A stretch of 64,000 bases of DNA, taken from Clostridiales bacterium. Lineage in GTDB: Bacteria; Bacillota; Clostridia; Oscillospirales; Oscillospiraceae. The stretch's first letter is position 1. Each line of letters starts with the position of its first letter. The stretch is from positions 81,461-145,460 of the forward strand of contig CABIYX010000004.1 of the NCBI GenBank assembly GCA_902363045.1. Direction: 5' to 3'. Positions 46,215-55,024 of this stretch are shown here, piece after piece. Below the pieces are notes generated by a model. The model saw only the letters and a program-made list of their open reading frames with translations. It did no database searches and was not told where the DNA came from. The translations under genes and the position numbers were made by a program.

Positions 46215-47401
46215 CCAATCCAAAGGGACGATTCGGCGTTCACGGGGGACAGTATATCCCCGAGACGCTGATGAACGCGGTCATTGAACTGGAAGCGGCA
46301 TACGATCACTACAAGAACGACGAAGCGTTCAACCGGGAGCTCACCGAGCTTTTGAATGAATACGCGGGACGGCCATCCCGGCTGTATTATGCCAAAAAGA
46401 TGACGGAGGATCTGGGCGGGGCGAAGATCTATCTGAAGCGGGAGGATCTGAACCACACCGGGGCCCACAAGATCAACAATGTGCTGGGACAGGCCCTTCT
46501 GGCCAAGCGGATGGGCAAGACCCGTCTGATCGCCGAGACGGGGGCGGGGCAGCACGGGGTGGCCACCGCCACCGCAGCCGCCCTCATGGGGATGGAGTGC
46601 GTGGTCTTTATGGGGGAGGAGGATACGGTCCGTCAGGCCCTCAATGTGTACCGGATGCGCCTTTTGGGAGCGGAGGTGGTCCCTGTAAAGACAGGCACGG
46701 CTACGCTGAAGGACGCCGTATCCGAGGCGATGCGGGAGTGGACCTCCCGCATCGCCGACACCCACTACTGTCTGGGTTCCGTCATGGGGCCCCACCCCTT
46801 TCCCACCATCGTCCGGGACTTTCAGGCGGTGATCTCCCGGGAGATCAGGGCGCAGCTCCTGAAAAAGGAGGGGAGGCTGCCCGACGCGGTGCTCGCCTGT
46901 GTGGGAGGCGGTTCCAATGCCATCGGCAGCTTCTATCACTTTATCGGTGATTCCCAAGTACGGCTGATTGGCTGTGAGGCGGCAGGCCGGGGGGCGGATA
47001 CCCCGGAGACGGCGGCCACCATCGCCACCGGGAAGCTGGGCATCTTCCATGGGATGAAGTCCTACTTCTGTCAAGACCAGTACGGCCAGATCGCCCCGGT
47101 CTACTCCATTTCCGCCGGACTGGACTACCCGGGAATCGGCCCGGAGCACGCCCACCTCCACGACATTGGCCGGGCAGAATATGTCCCAGTCACAGATGAG
47201 GAAGCGGTCAATGCCTTCGAGTATCTGGCCCGAACAGAGGGCATCATCCCCGCCATTGAGTCGGCCCACGCCGTGGCCTACGCCATGAAGCTGGCCCCCG
47301 CCATGGGGAGGAACCAGATCATCGTCATCACCATCTCGGGCCGGGGCGACAAGGACTGTGCCGCCATCGCCCGATACAGAGGGGAGGATCTCCATGAGTA
47401 A
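46211..47401 (+). CDS. trpB: Tryptophan synthase beta chain
   Basis: 396-aa PLP enzyme condensing indole and serine. The PLP Lys is in HTGAHKINN; the phosphate-binding GGGSNAIG and the TrpB1-type motif [16 protein letters not shown] (in part) are present. ATGA overlap with trpF; trpA starts inside its end. Conventional TrpB1 length. Confidence 0.96.
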   Translation: MTNPKGRFGVHGGQYIPETLMNAVIELEAAYDHYKNDEAFNRELTELLNEYAGRPSRLYYAKKMTEDLGGAKIYLKREDLNHTGAHKINNVLGQALLAKRMGKTRLIAETGAGQHGVATATAAALMGMECVVFMGEEDTVRQALNVYRMRLLGAEVVPVKTGTATLKDAVSEAMREWTSRIADTHYCLGSVMGPHPFPTIVRDFQAVISREIRAQLLKKEGRLPDAVLACVGGGSNAIGSFYHFIGDSQVRLIGCEAAGRGADTPETAATIATGKLGIFHGMKSYFCQDQYGQIAPVYSISAGLDYPGIGPEHAHLHDIGRAEYVPVTDEEAVNAFEYLARTEGIIPAIESAHAVAYAMKLAPAMGRNQIIVITISGRGDKDCAAIARYRGEDLHE

Positions 47402-48164
47402 GATCGCACAGGCATTTGCCCGCGGAAAGGCGTTTATCCCGTTTATTACCTGCGGCGACCCGGATCTGGAGACCACCGCCGCCGCGGTCCGGGCCGCCGT
47501 GGAAAACGGCGCGGACCTCATCGAGCTGGGCATTCCCTTCTCCGACCCCACCGCCGAGGGTCCGGTGATCCAGGGGGCCAACCTCCGGGCTTTGCAGGGC
47601 GGGGTCACCACGGACCGGATCTTCGGACTGGTACGGGACTTGCGCCGGGATGTAACGATACCTCTGGTTTTTATGACCTACGCCAATGTGGTGTTCTCCT
47701 ATGGCGCGGAGCGCTTTTTCTCCGCCTGCCGGGAGACGGGGATCGACGGACTGATCCTCCCCGATCTGCCCTTTGAGGAGAAGGAGGAATTCCTGCCGGT
47801 TTGCAGGCAGTATGGGGTGGAGCTGATCTCCCTCATCGCACCTACCTCCAAGGACAGGATCGCCATGATCGCCAGAGAGGCGGAAGGGTTTCTCTATGTG
47901 GTGTCCTCTCTGGGCGTTACCGGAGCCAGAAGCGAGATCAAAACGGATCTGGCCTCCATGATGGAGACTGTGCGGCAGAACACCCATATCCCAGCCGCCA
48001 TTGGCTTCGGGATCTCCACGCCGGAACAGGCCAGGCGGATGGCAGAGCTCTCCGATGGCGTGATCGTCGGCTCTGCCATCGTCAAGCTGCTGGAACAGCA
48101 CGGGAAGACTGCCCCCGACTATATCGGTGCGTATGTCAAAACCATGAAGGACGCGATACAATAA
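47394..48164 (+). CDS. trpA: Tryptophan synthase alpha chain
   Basis: 256-aa TIM-barrel subunit that cleaves indole-glycerol phosphate and channels indole to TrpB. Catalytic Glu in [20 protein letters not shown] (in part) and Asp in [11 protein letters not shown]; phosphate loop GFGISTPEQ. Start ATG follows GGGGAGG inside the trpB end, 8 nt overlap. Last gene of the operon. Confidence 0.95.
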   Translation: MSKIAQAFARGKAFIPFITCGDPDLETTAAAVRAAVENGADLIELGIPFSDPTAEGPVIQGANLRALQGGVTTDRIFGLVRDLRRDVTIPLVFMTYANVVFSYGAERFFSACRETGIDGLILPDLPFEEKEEFLPVCRQYGVELISLIAPTSKDRIAMIAREAEGFLYVVSSLGVTGARSEIKTDLASMMETVRQNTHIPAAIGFGISTPEQARRMAELSDGVIVGSAIVKLLEQHGKTAPDYIGAYVKTMKDAIQ

Positions 48165-48193
48165 AAAAAGATCAGGCAGTCCGCCAAACGACA

Positions 48194-48229
48194 GCAGAGT
48201 CTCGCTGGTGAGTTCCAACGAGACTCTGC
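48194..48229. terminator. Inverted repeat after trpA, possible terminator
   Basis: GCAGAGTCTCG and CGAGACTCTGC, perfect 11-bp arms with a 14-nt loop, followed by AAAAATT on the plus strand. Not a classic terminator in either direction, but it is the only strong structure between the convergent trp and lipoprotein genes. Confidence 0.4.
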
Positions 48230-48301
48230 AAAAATTAAGAAATGACACGCTTGATGGCGGAACCGATTCATGCGAAGCTGTCTATTCCGATCAGATCCCA
48301 C

Positions 48302-50011
48302 TCAGGAGACAGGCGTTCCCTGGGTCGGAGGAGCCTGCTTCCCACCGGAGCGTCCGCCGCCCATGCCGCCGGGATCGGACTCGGAGCCGTCGTTGGTGGT
48401 CACCGCCCCGCTGTTGTTGGTATAGCTGCCGCTGCAATCCAGAGCAGTATTCCCGTTTCCGTTGCAGGTGAGGTCCAGCGTCCCGCCGTTGACGGTGAGG
48501 TCTCCGTTGGAGTCCAGGCAGTCCCCATCTGATACTACGGTAATGGTCCCGCCGTTGACGGTGATAAAGCTGTCCTCATGGGCGGAAAATTGCTCTCCCC
48601 TGCCGCCGAAACCGGAGCTGTCCGCGCCCCCGGCGGCGTTGAAGCCGTCATCGTAAGCGGCGATCTCAAAGGTCCCGCCCTCCACGGTGACGGACAGGCC
48701 CTCAACGCCCTCATAGCAGTAGGGAATGGAAAATTCTCCGGTCTGAATGGTCACCGCGTCATCGGAGTGGATGGCGTCGTCTCCGCTGGAAAGGGTGAAT
48801 GTACCGCCGGTGACGGTCAGGGCGCCGCCGCTGTGGACGCAGTCGTCCACGGTGTCTATGGTCCAGGTCCCGCCATTGATGGTCAGGGTACCTTCCGCCT
48901 TCACACCCTTTTGGCTGACGGTGCCCTCTTCGGTGTCCGTCACTTCCCCTGTCTGTGCGTCAAAGGCCGGTTCCTCGTCTGTCGGCTGGGTGGGGAACTC
49001 CGGAGGTTGGCCGCCGTCGGGCCGCTCAGGCGGCGTCTCCCCTTCGGCAGGCTGTTCACTCTGGGGCCGTGATCCATCCCCTCTGCCCGGACCACCGCTC
49101 CTGCCGCCGGGGGCGAAGCTGTCCCCAGTGGACATGGTGACGGAGGCGCTGCCCTCCCCGGTGGTTAGCTCAAAAGTCCCGCCGTCCGTCTGCAGCGCCC
49201 CGCTGGCGCTGACGGCGTCTCCCTGAGCGGCAATGGTAAATTCCCCATCCGCCACATACAAAAATCCCAGAGCGGAGTCATCGGCGTTTTCAGCGTGAAG
49301 GCCGTCCTTGCCGGAGGTGATGGTAAATGTGCCGCCCGCCACGGCCAAGCTGTCCTTGCCTGTCATGCCGTGCTCGGCGGTGGTGACGGTGTAGCCGCCG
49401 CCGGTAACGGTCAGCTCGTCCTTGGATACCACCCCATGGCCCGCCTGGGCGTCAATGGTCAGGTTTCCGGAGCCGTTGAGGGTTAGATCGGTCTTGGAGA
49501 ACACCACGGCGTCGATGTTGTTCTCGTCGATGGCGGTATAGCTGCCGCCGTTGGTCAGGGTGTTTTCCGTCCCCTCTGCCAGAGTAAGAAACACCTTATC
49601 GGCGTTTTTGGAATAGATGGCGGCGGAGTCGGCGCAGGTGATGGCCGCACCGGCCAGGACGATCTGGACCTTGTCCGTATCATCGGCATCCACCACGATC
49701 TGTCCGTCTGTCAGGCTGCCGGATACCAGATAGGTCCCCTCGTCCAGCAGGGTGATTTGGGTGCCGTCAATGGAGACAGCATCGGAGGTACAGACAGCGG
49801 TCTCTCCCGTCAGTTGGATGGGGATGGCGGTGCTCTCGTCATAGCTGCCGTCCAGATCCCGGTCGCTGAACAGGTCCGATGGATCGATGACAGACACCGG
49901 CTCTGTGTCAGCCGGTGCTGGGGTGCTGCTGGAAGAAGCTTCGTCTGTGTTCTGGCAGCCGCTGAGCAGCAGCGAAAGGCTCAGCAGCAGGGGCATAGCG
50001 ATTCGTCTCAT
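48302..50011 (-). CDS. Carbohydrate-binding-domain lipoprotein (DUF4353-type beta-helix)
   Basis: 569-aa predicted surface lipoprotein (lipobox LLSGC). The mature part is built of repeats such as VTGGGYTVTTAEHGMTGKDS, AGGTFTITSGKDGLHAENAD and VTGGTFTLSSGDDAIHSDDA, which form a right-handed beta-helix with Asp/Gly turns, interrupted by a Pro/Gly/Arg-rich low-complexity linker. Family members are annotated as carbohydrate-binding domain-containing. It follows DUF4956 and VTC genes, an arrangement often seen in Firmicutes. Start is the ATG 6 nt after AGGAGG. Function unproven; adhesion or wall binding is likely. Confidence 0.78.
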   Translation of the reverse strand: MRRIAMPLLLSLSLLLSGCQNTDEASSSSTPAPADTEPVSVIDPSDLFSDRDLDGSYDESTAIPIQLTGETAVCTSDAVSIDGTQITLLDEGTYLVSGSLTDGQIVVDADDTDKVQIVLAGAAITCADSAAIYSKNADKVFLTLAEGTENTLTNGGSYTAIDENNIDAVVFSKTDLTLNGSGNLTIDAQAGHGVVSKDELTVTGGGYTVTTAEHGMTGKDSLAVAGGTFTITSGKDGLHAENADDSALGFLYVADGEFTIAAQGDAVSASGALQTDGGTFELTTGEGSASVTMSTGDSFAPGGRSGGPGRGDGSRPQSEQPAEGETPPERPDGGQPPEFPTQPTDEEPAFDAQTGEVTDTEEGTVSQKGVKAEGTLTINGGTWTIDTVDDCVHSGGALTVTGGTFTLSSGDDAIHSDDAVTIQTGEFSIPYCYEGVEGLSVTVEGGTFEIAAYDDGFNAAGGADSSGFGGRGEQFSAHEDSFITVNGGTITVVSDGDCLDSNGDLTVNGGTLDLTCNGNGNTALDCSGSYTNNSGAVTTNDGSESDPGGMGGGRSGGKQAPPTQGTPVS

Positions 50012-50025
50012 AGGATTCCTCCTGT

Positions 50026-50721
50026 TCATAGTCCGGCCGGTCCGGTCTCCTGCTGGCACAGGGAGATCTCCAGATTCCCGTTGCGCTGGCGCAGGGCGTC
50101 GATCAATGCTTTCTCCTGCCCTCCATCCCGGAGGGTCAGATCGTAGGTCAGCTTGAAGAGGCTGCCCATGTTGGTGGTCTTGACCTGTTTCAACTCAGAC
50201 TCGGTGGCATACTGTGCCAAAATCGGGTCAAAGACGCCGGTGTAGTCCAGATCCTCCGGGATGGTGATGTGCAGGGTGCGGCAGCGCAGGGCTGCGTTTC
50301 CGCCGCCAAAGCCCAAGGCGTGGTAAGCCATGGTGATCCCGCCCAGGATCAGGGCAAAGAGCGCGGCATAGCCCAGATAGCCCATACCTGCCATCAGCCC
50401 CGCTCCCATGGCGGCGAAGATGGCCCCGATCTCCCGGGCGGAGCCAGGGGCGGAGCGGAAGCGCACCAGGCTGAAGGCCCCCGCCACCGCTACGCCGGTC
50501 CCTACATTGCCGTTGACCATCATAATGACCACGCACACCACCGCCGGCAGGGTAGCCAGGGTGACGGCAAAGCCGGCGCTGGGACGGGTATGCCACAGCA
50601 TCATGGCGCACAGGACAAGGCCAATGACCAGAGACGCCCCCACGCACAAAAGAAACTGCTCCGGGGCGATCACCGCTGTCCGTTCTGTGTCAAAGATCCC
50701 CTGAAAAAGCGTATCAGGCAT
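50026..50721 (-). CDS. DUF4956 membrane protein
   Basis: 231-aa protein with about four N-terminal transmembrane helices containing the conserved NGNVGTGVAVAGAFSLVRFR (in part) and SAREIGAIFAAMGAGL, then a soluble domain of about 90 residues. The family is regularly encoded beside VTC-type polyphosphate polymerases, and a joint role in making or exporting an anionic polymer is inferred. It overlaps the VTC gene by 8 nt. Confidence 0.85.
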   Translation of the reverse strand: MPDTLFQGIFDTERTAVIAPEQFLLCVGASLVIGLVLCAMMLWHTRPSAGFAVTLATLPAVVCVVIMMVNGNVGTGVAVAGAFSLVRFRSAPGSAREIGAIFAAMGAGLMAGMGYLGYAALFALILGGITMAYHALGFGGGNAALRCRTLHITIPEDLDYTGVFDPILAQYATESELKQVKTTNMGSLFKLTYDLTLRDGGQEKALIDALRQRNGNLEISLCQQETGPAGL

Positions 50722-51427
50722 ACCGTTTTCCTCCTTTGTATTCCTGTTCCAGTAAAATTTGATAGGCCGTTCCGTACTTGGAGAAGGACGTCTTATAGAG
50801 TCCCATCTCCGTCAGCAGACGGACCATCCACAGGGGGATGGCCCCAGGAGCCTTCAGCTCCATCAGCACCTGATCCGGCCTCAGCAGGGCTGTGCCCCAC
50901 GGGTCAGAGTCCAGTGTCAGGTCTTCTGTCCGGAAGCGGATGGCGTCGTCGAAGGTGATGCGCAGACCGCTCTCCGGCGCATACCAGGAGTCCCGCTCGT
51001 AGGAGAGGAACACCCGGGGCTCCAGATCCGGATAGAAGTCCATGGCGTAGCCGATCTCGCTGCCGATCTGAGTCTCCGGCCAGGGACAGTCCCCGGCCAG
51101 ACAGTCCAGCGCCCGGCCATAGGGCAGGGTGAGCCGTCGCTTGTAGACGACGGAGCGGTACTTTTTCTTCAGTTCCATAAAAACGGGGTGTTCCCAATCC
51201 GCCCGGCCATAGCTGCGCAGACGCAGCTTCTCCTTGTAGACGGGCTTTTCCAGACTCCGGCGGATGAGCCGGAAATCCGGAGTGTCCAGATAGAGATTGC
51301 GGATAGAGCTGTGGCTGTATTCGTCGGGACGCAAACGGTCTCCGGCGGCGGAGAGCAGCCGGGCCTGCTGGCCCCGGGTCATCAGATACTTGAACTCATA
51401 GCGCTGAAAGACGGTCCCTTGTTTCAC
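50714..51427 (-). CDS. VTC-domain polyphosphate polymerase-like protein
   Basis: 237-aa protein of the VTC/CYTH-tunnel family, which in yeast Vtc4 makes polyphosphate from ATP. Basic and acidic tunnel residues are seen in FQRYEFKYLM, YKEKLRLRSYG, FMELKKKYRSVVYKRR and VLMELKAPGAIPLW. Start is a GTG 8 nt from AAGGAGG; an upstream in-frame ATG has no such site. First gene of a three-gene operon divergent from a two-component system. Confidence 0.85.
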   Translation of the reverse strand: MKQGTVFQRYEFKYLMTRGQQARLLSAAGDRLRPDEYSHSSIRNLYLDTPDFRLIRRSLEKPVYKEKLRLRSYGRADWEHPVFMELKKKYRSVVYKRRLTLPYGRALDCLAGDCPWPETQIGSEIGYAMDFYPDLEPRVFLSYERDSWYAPESGLRITFDDAIRFRTEDLTLDSDPWGTALLRPDQVLMELKAPGAIPLWMVRLLTEMGLYKTSFSKYGTAYQILLEQEYKGGKRYA

Positions 51428-51510
51428 GGTGAGGTCCTCCTTGTTTCGAGATGGTAAAGCCAGTGTAAAATCCAAACCATAACTGAACTTAAAAAATCAA
51501 AAACTTTTTG

Positions 51511-51539
51511 CTGACAACGAGCCATGACCGTGCTATCTT
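51511..51539 (+). promoter_or_regulatory. Possible promoter of the two-component operon
   Basis: CTGACA, 17-nt spacer, TATCTT, in the intergenic region shared with the divergent VTC operon. Weak match. Confidence 0.4.
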
Positions 51540-51595
51540 TTAATTGCGTTTAAGGTAGAAACCGTAGAATACCATCAAAAAAGGAGGGTTGCGGT

Positions 51596-52267
51596 ATGCG
51601 TATTTTACTGGCAGAGGATGAGCGGTCCCTTTCCCGGGCGGTGGCCGCCCTGCTGGAGCGGAACCACTATGCGGTGGACGCGGTCTATGACGGGCGCGAG
51701 GCGCTGGATTATCTGGCGGGCGGGAACTACGACGCCCTGATCCTGGACATCATGATGCCCAAGATGGATGGGATGGAGGTGCTGCGCTGCCTGCGTCAGG
51801 AGGGAAACTCCATCCCGGTGCTGATGCTCACCGCCAAAGGTGAGGTGGAGGATAAGGTGCGGGGCCTGGACTCCGGGGCCAACGACTACCTGACCAAACC
51901 CTTTGCCACGGAGGAGCTGCTGGCCAGGCTCCGGGCCATGACCCGGCATAGCGTCCAGCTCAGCAGCCAGCTGACCTTTGGAAACCTCTGTCTGGATCAG
52001 ACCACCTTTGAGCTGTCCACTTCCACCGGAAGCTTCCGGCTGGCCAACAAAGAGTATCAGATGATGGAGCTGTTCCTGCGCAATCCCCGGCAGATCATTC
52101 CCACAGAGCGGTTTTTGGAGCGGATCTGGGGCTATGACAGCGAGGTGGAGGTATCGGTGGTATGGGTCTATATCTCCTACCTCCGCAAAAAGCTCTCCGC
52201 GCTGCAGGCGGATGTGGAGATCCGGGCCAGCCGCAACCTCGGATATGCGCTGGAGGTGCGGACATGA
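51596..52267 (+). CDS. OmpR/PhoB-type response regulator
   Basis: 223-aa regulator. Receiver: LAEDERSLSRA, phospho-acceptor Asp in LILDIMMPKMDG, Thr in MLTAKGE, Lys in YLTKPF. The C-terminal winged helix has ANKEYQMMELFLRNP and VYISYLRKKL. It has an AAGGAGG site, is coupled to the kinase by ATGA, and is divergent from the VTC/DUF4956 operon, its probable target. Confidence 0.9.
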   Translation: MRILLAEDERSLSRAVAALLERNHYAVDAVYDGREALDYLAGGNYDALILDIMMPKMDGMEVLRCLRQEGNSIPVLMLTAKGEVEDKVRGLDSGANDYLTKPFATEELLARLRAMTRHSVQLSSQLTFGNLCLDQTTFELSTSTGSFRLANKEYQMMELFLRNPRQIIPTERFLERIWGYDSEVEVSVVWVYISYLRKKLSALQADVEIRASRNLGYALEVRT

Positions 52268-53511
52268 TCCAAAAGCTGCGGGTAAAATTTATCATCGCCT
52301 CCATGCTGTCTCTGGCCCTGGTGCTGCTGGTGATCCTGGGTGGGGTCAACGCCATGAGCTATCAAAAGGTGGTCCGGGATGCAGACCGAATTCTGGACCT
52401 GCTCAGCGAAAACCGGGGCGTATTCCCTCAGCAGACACCGCCGGATGGCCGAGAGGGAAAGCCTGGGCCAATTCCGGGCTTTGGCCATGGGTTCTCTCCA
52501 GAGACCCCATTTGAATCCCGCTTTTTTTCTGTCCTTTTGAATGAAGAAGGGCAGGTCCTCCAAAGCGACACGGGACAGATCGCCGCCGTGGATGACCGGA
52601 GTGCCGGCGAGATGGCGCAGGCGATATGGGCCAGCGGAAGCGTCAGCGGCTTCCGGGGGGACTACCGCTATGTCCGTGTGGTGGAAACCGGCGGCGCCCG
52701 TTTGATCTTCGTGGACTGCGGACGAAGCCTCTCCAATTTCCGGACGACCTTGATCGCCAGCGGTTTGGTGGCGCTGGCAGGGCTGCTGGCTGTCTTTCTG
52801 CTCCTGCTGATCCTGTCCAAGCGGATCGTCCGCCCGGTGGCGGAAAGCTATGAAAAACAGCGCCGGTTCATCACCGACGCCGGGCATGAATTGAAAACGC
52901 CGCTGACCATCATCGGCGCGGATCTGGATCTGGTGGAGCAGGAGCTGGAGGGCAACGAGTGGCTTCAGGACATCCGCTGTCAGGTCCGGCGGCTGACCGG
53001 GCTGACCCAGGACCTCATCTTCCTCTCCCGTATGGAGGAGGAGACGCCGCCCATCCAGCCCATCGAGTTCCCGCTCTCCGACCTGACGGAAGAGATGGCC
53101 CAGTCCTTTCAGGGATTGGCAAAGGCCCAAGGAAAAGGACTTGTGCTGTCCATCCAGCCCATGCTCTCCTATACCGGGGACGAGAATGCCATCCGGCAGC
53201 TTCTGTCCATTCTGCTGGACAACGCCCTGAAATATACCCCAGACGAGGGAGAGGTTGAGATCGCACTGAAAAAAGAGGGGCGCATGATCCGCCTTTCGGT
53301 CTCCAATACGATCGACCGCCCCATGGAGCGGGAAATGCTGGACCGTCTCTTTGACCGCTTTTACCGGGGTGACCAGTCCCGCAGCAGCCAGACCGGCGGC
53401 TACGGCCTGGGCCTGTCCATTGCCAAAGGCATCGTGCTGGCCCACAGGGGGAAGATCCGGGCTGAGAGCAGCGGAGCGTCCCTGTCGGTGATCGTTTCTC
53501 TGCCGGTATAG
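52264..53511 (+). CDS. Sensor histidine kinase
   Basis: 415-aa membrane kinase: transmembrane helix 1 (ASMLSLALVLLVILGG), an extracellular part of about 110 residues, helix 2 (LIASGLVALAGLLAVFLLLLI, in part), HisKA with ITDAGHELKTPLTII, and HATPase with LLDNALKYTP, YGLGLSIAKGI. Start overlaps the regulator stop. Partner of the preceding OmpR-type regulator. Confidence 0.9.
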   Translation: MIQKLRVKFIIASMLSLALVLLVILGGVNAMSYQKVVRDADRILDLLSENRGVFPQQTPPDGREGKPGPIPGFGHGFSPETPFESRFFSVLLNEEGQVLQSDTGQIAAVDDRSAGEMAQAIWASGSVSGFRGDYRYVRVVETGGARLIFVDCGRSLSNFRTTLIASGLVALAGLLAVFLLLLILSKRIVRPVAESYEKQRRFITDAGHELKTPLTIIGADLDLVEQELEGNEWLQDIRCQVRRLTGLTQDLIFLSRMEEETPPIQPIEFPLSDLTEEMAQSFQGLAKAQGKGLVLSIQPMLSYTGDENAIRQLLSILLDNALKYTPDEGEVEIALKKEGRMIRLSVSNTIDRPMEREMLDRLFDRFYRGDQSRSSQTGGYGLGLSIAKGIVLAHRGKIRAESSGASLSVIVSLPV

Positions 53512-53632
53512 ATTTCATGCGCCAAGCGCGTATGGAAAGAGGCAAAAGGTTGCGACACATAGCCAATTTTGATATGTCTCGTTTTTCTGTTCAAATTATG
53601 GCTCAGGATCATGGCAGAGCGAAAAAAGGTGG

Positions 53633-53660
53633 TTGTCATATCCGAAGAATGTGTTAAAAT
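53633..53660 (+). promoter_or_regulatory. Promoter of the CorA-like gene
   Basis: TTGTCA, 16-nt spacer, TAAAAT, 34 nt before the start codon. Confidence 0.6.
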
Positions 53661-53694
53661 TGCATCAAAGAATTTGCCTTTAGGAGGTCTGCTT

Positions 53695-54612
53695 ATGTAT
53701 CAGTCGGCTCTCTCTGCGTCTGGTAAACAAGCATCCGATTCTCAGAATTGTAATGGCCATATTTTGACGTTGCTGACCTCTGAAGAATTGGAGCAGGAGC
53801 CTTGCCTGCCGGGGTTAGAGGACATACTGTGCCATACGCCGCTTGCGAGGGATGCGCGTGTCTGCAAAGCAGAAGCACACCGGACCTATCTTTGCGGCAC
53901 CATTGTCACGCCCCGCCATACCAGGGAACAGCGCCCCATTTCTTTCGGCTATCTGCTGACGAAGGATCGAATGATTATATGCGATGACGCTGGCGTTGCA
54001 CATAGGATGTTTCAGAGAATCAGAGAAGAAAATCCTCAACTCACTGACCATATTGGCGGATTGCTTTATGAGTTTCTTGAGTTGCTGATTGCGAAGGATA
54101 TGCATCACCTTCAAGAACTGGAAGAGATGCTGTCGCAGCTGGAGGAACAGGTATTGGAGGGAGGTCTGGATAATTTAAATCACCAGATGACTGTGCTCCG
54201 AAAAGAGCTGACGAACTGGGGCCGCTACTATACGCAGCTGGAGGATATGGTCTGCGAGTTTGAGGAAAACGAAAACAAATTCTTTACTGACATAGAAATG
54301 CGCCAGTTCCACATGGTAGAGAAGCGGATTGCGCGGCTGAAAAACGAGGCGCAGATTCTCCGGGAGTATGGGCTGCAGATTCGAGAGCTATTTCAGGCGG
54401 AGATCGATATACGGCAGAACCGGATCATGAAAATTCTCACCATCGTCACTACTATTTTTCTGCCCCTGACCCTGGTGGCTGGCTGGTATGGGATGAACTT
54501 TTCCAATATGCCGGAGTTGTCGTGGAAATATGGCTATCCTGCGGTAATCGTGATCAGCTTGGTAATTGTGATGATTTGCCTCTGGATCATGAAAAAGAAA
54601 AAATTCTGGTAA
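53695..54612 (+). CDS. CorA-family divalent cation transporter
   Basis: 305-aa membrane protein. The N-terminal cytoplasmic domain and long helix precede two C-terminal transmembrane helices; the selectivity motif YGMNF (GMN) is intact in [15 protein letters not shown], and the tail is KKKKFW. Mg2+ or Co2+/Zn2+ transport cannot be told apart. The ATG 7 nt after AGGAGG is chosen; upstream in-frame starts lie across the promoter. Confidence 0.85.
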   Translation: MYQSALSASGKQASDSQNCNGHILTLLTSEELEQEPCLPGLEDILCHTPLARDARVCKAEAHRTYLCGTIVTPRHTREQRPISFGYLLTKDRMIICDDAGVAHRMFQRIREENPQLTDHIGGLLYEFLELLIAKDMHHLQELEEMLSQLEEQVLEGGLDNLNHQMTVLRKELTNWGRYYTQLEDMVCEFEENENKFFTDIEMRQFHMVEKRIARLKNEAQILREYGLQIRELFQAEIDIRQNRIMKILTIVTTIFLPLTLVAGWYGMNFSNMPELSWKYGYPAVIVISLVIVMICLWIMKKKKFW

Positions 54613-54653
54613 CTTCAATTTTGTGCGTGACCTTCTCTCGCAAAGATGCGGAA

Positions 54654-54686
54654 AGCAGTAAGCCTTTTCAGGCTTACTGCTTTTTC
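54654..54686 (+). terminator. Terminator of the CorA-like gene
   Basis: AGCAGTAAGCC / GGCTTACTGCT with a 6-nt loop and TTTTT. Confidence 0.85.
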
Positions 54687-55024
54687 TGACCTGCCAATCC
54701 GTGGAAAAACTGCACACCTCTGCCGCGCCACTGCTGGATGAGTTTTGTCTGCAGGCTGTGGTTCGCTGAGTTTTATATACCGATTCACTCCCACTCGCAA
54801 AATGAAACTTAATTCTAAACGCTTTTGTTTGGGGGATTTGATACCATTTGATTTTTCCTGATACCTATTATCCTTATCCTATGGGCTTGCCGAACTTTTG
54901 CTATCATTTGGCTATCAAGGAAATGGCTATCAACGGTAAAATTAGATTGGTTTCTCTGGTGGTTTACAACTACATTTTACCACGAAAGACAGGGAAATGC
55001 AATAACCTTCCTCGCTGTGGCGTA
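54687..55024. other. Left end region of the tet(W) element, gene-free
   Basis: No gene seen. GCTATCA occurs three times: at 54900-54906 and, as GGCTATCAA, at 54910-54918 and 54925-54933 (15-nt spacing). Base composition shifts to AT-rich near 54760-54840, where the chromosome-element junction may lie. No matching direct repeat was found at the int/xis end. Confidence 0.4.

Noticed and set aside
48194..48229. Strong intrinsic terminator for trp
   Set aside because: The stem is perfect but is followed by A-rich rather than T-rich sequence; listed only as a low-confidence structure.
53569..53694. Upstream start extending the CorA-like protein by 42 residues
   Set aside because: It would begin upstream of the promoter; the ATG at 53695 has AGGAGG at 7 nt.
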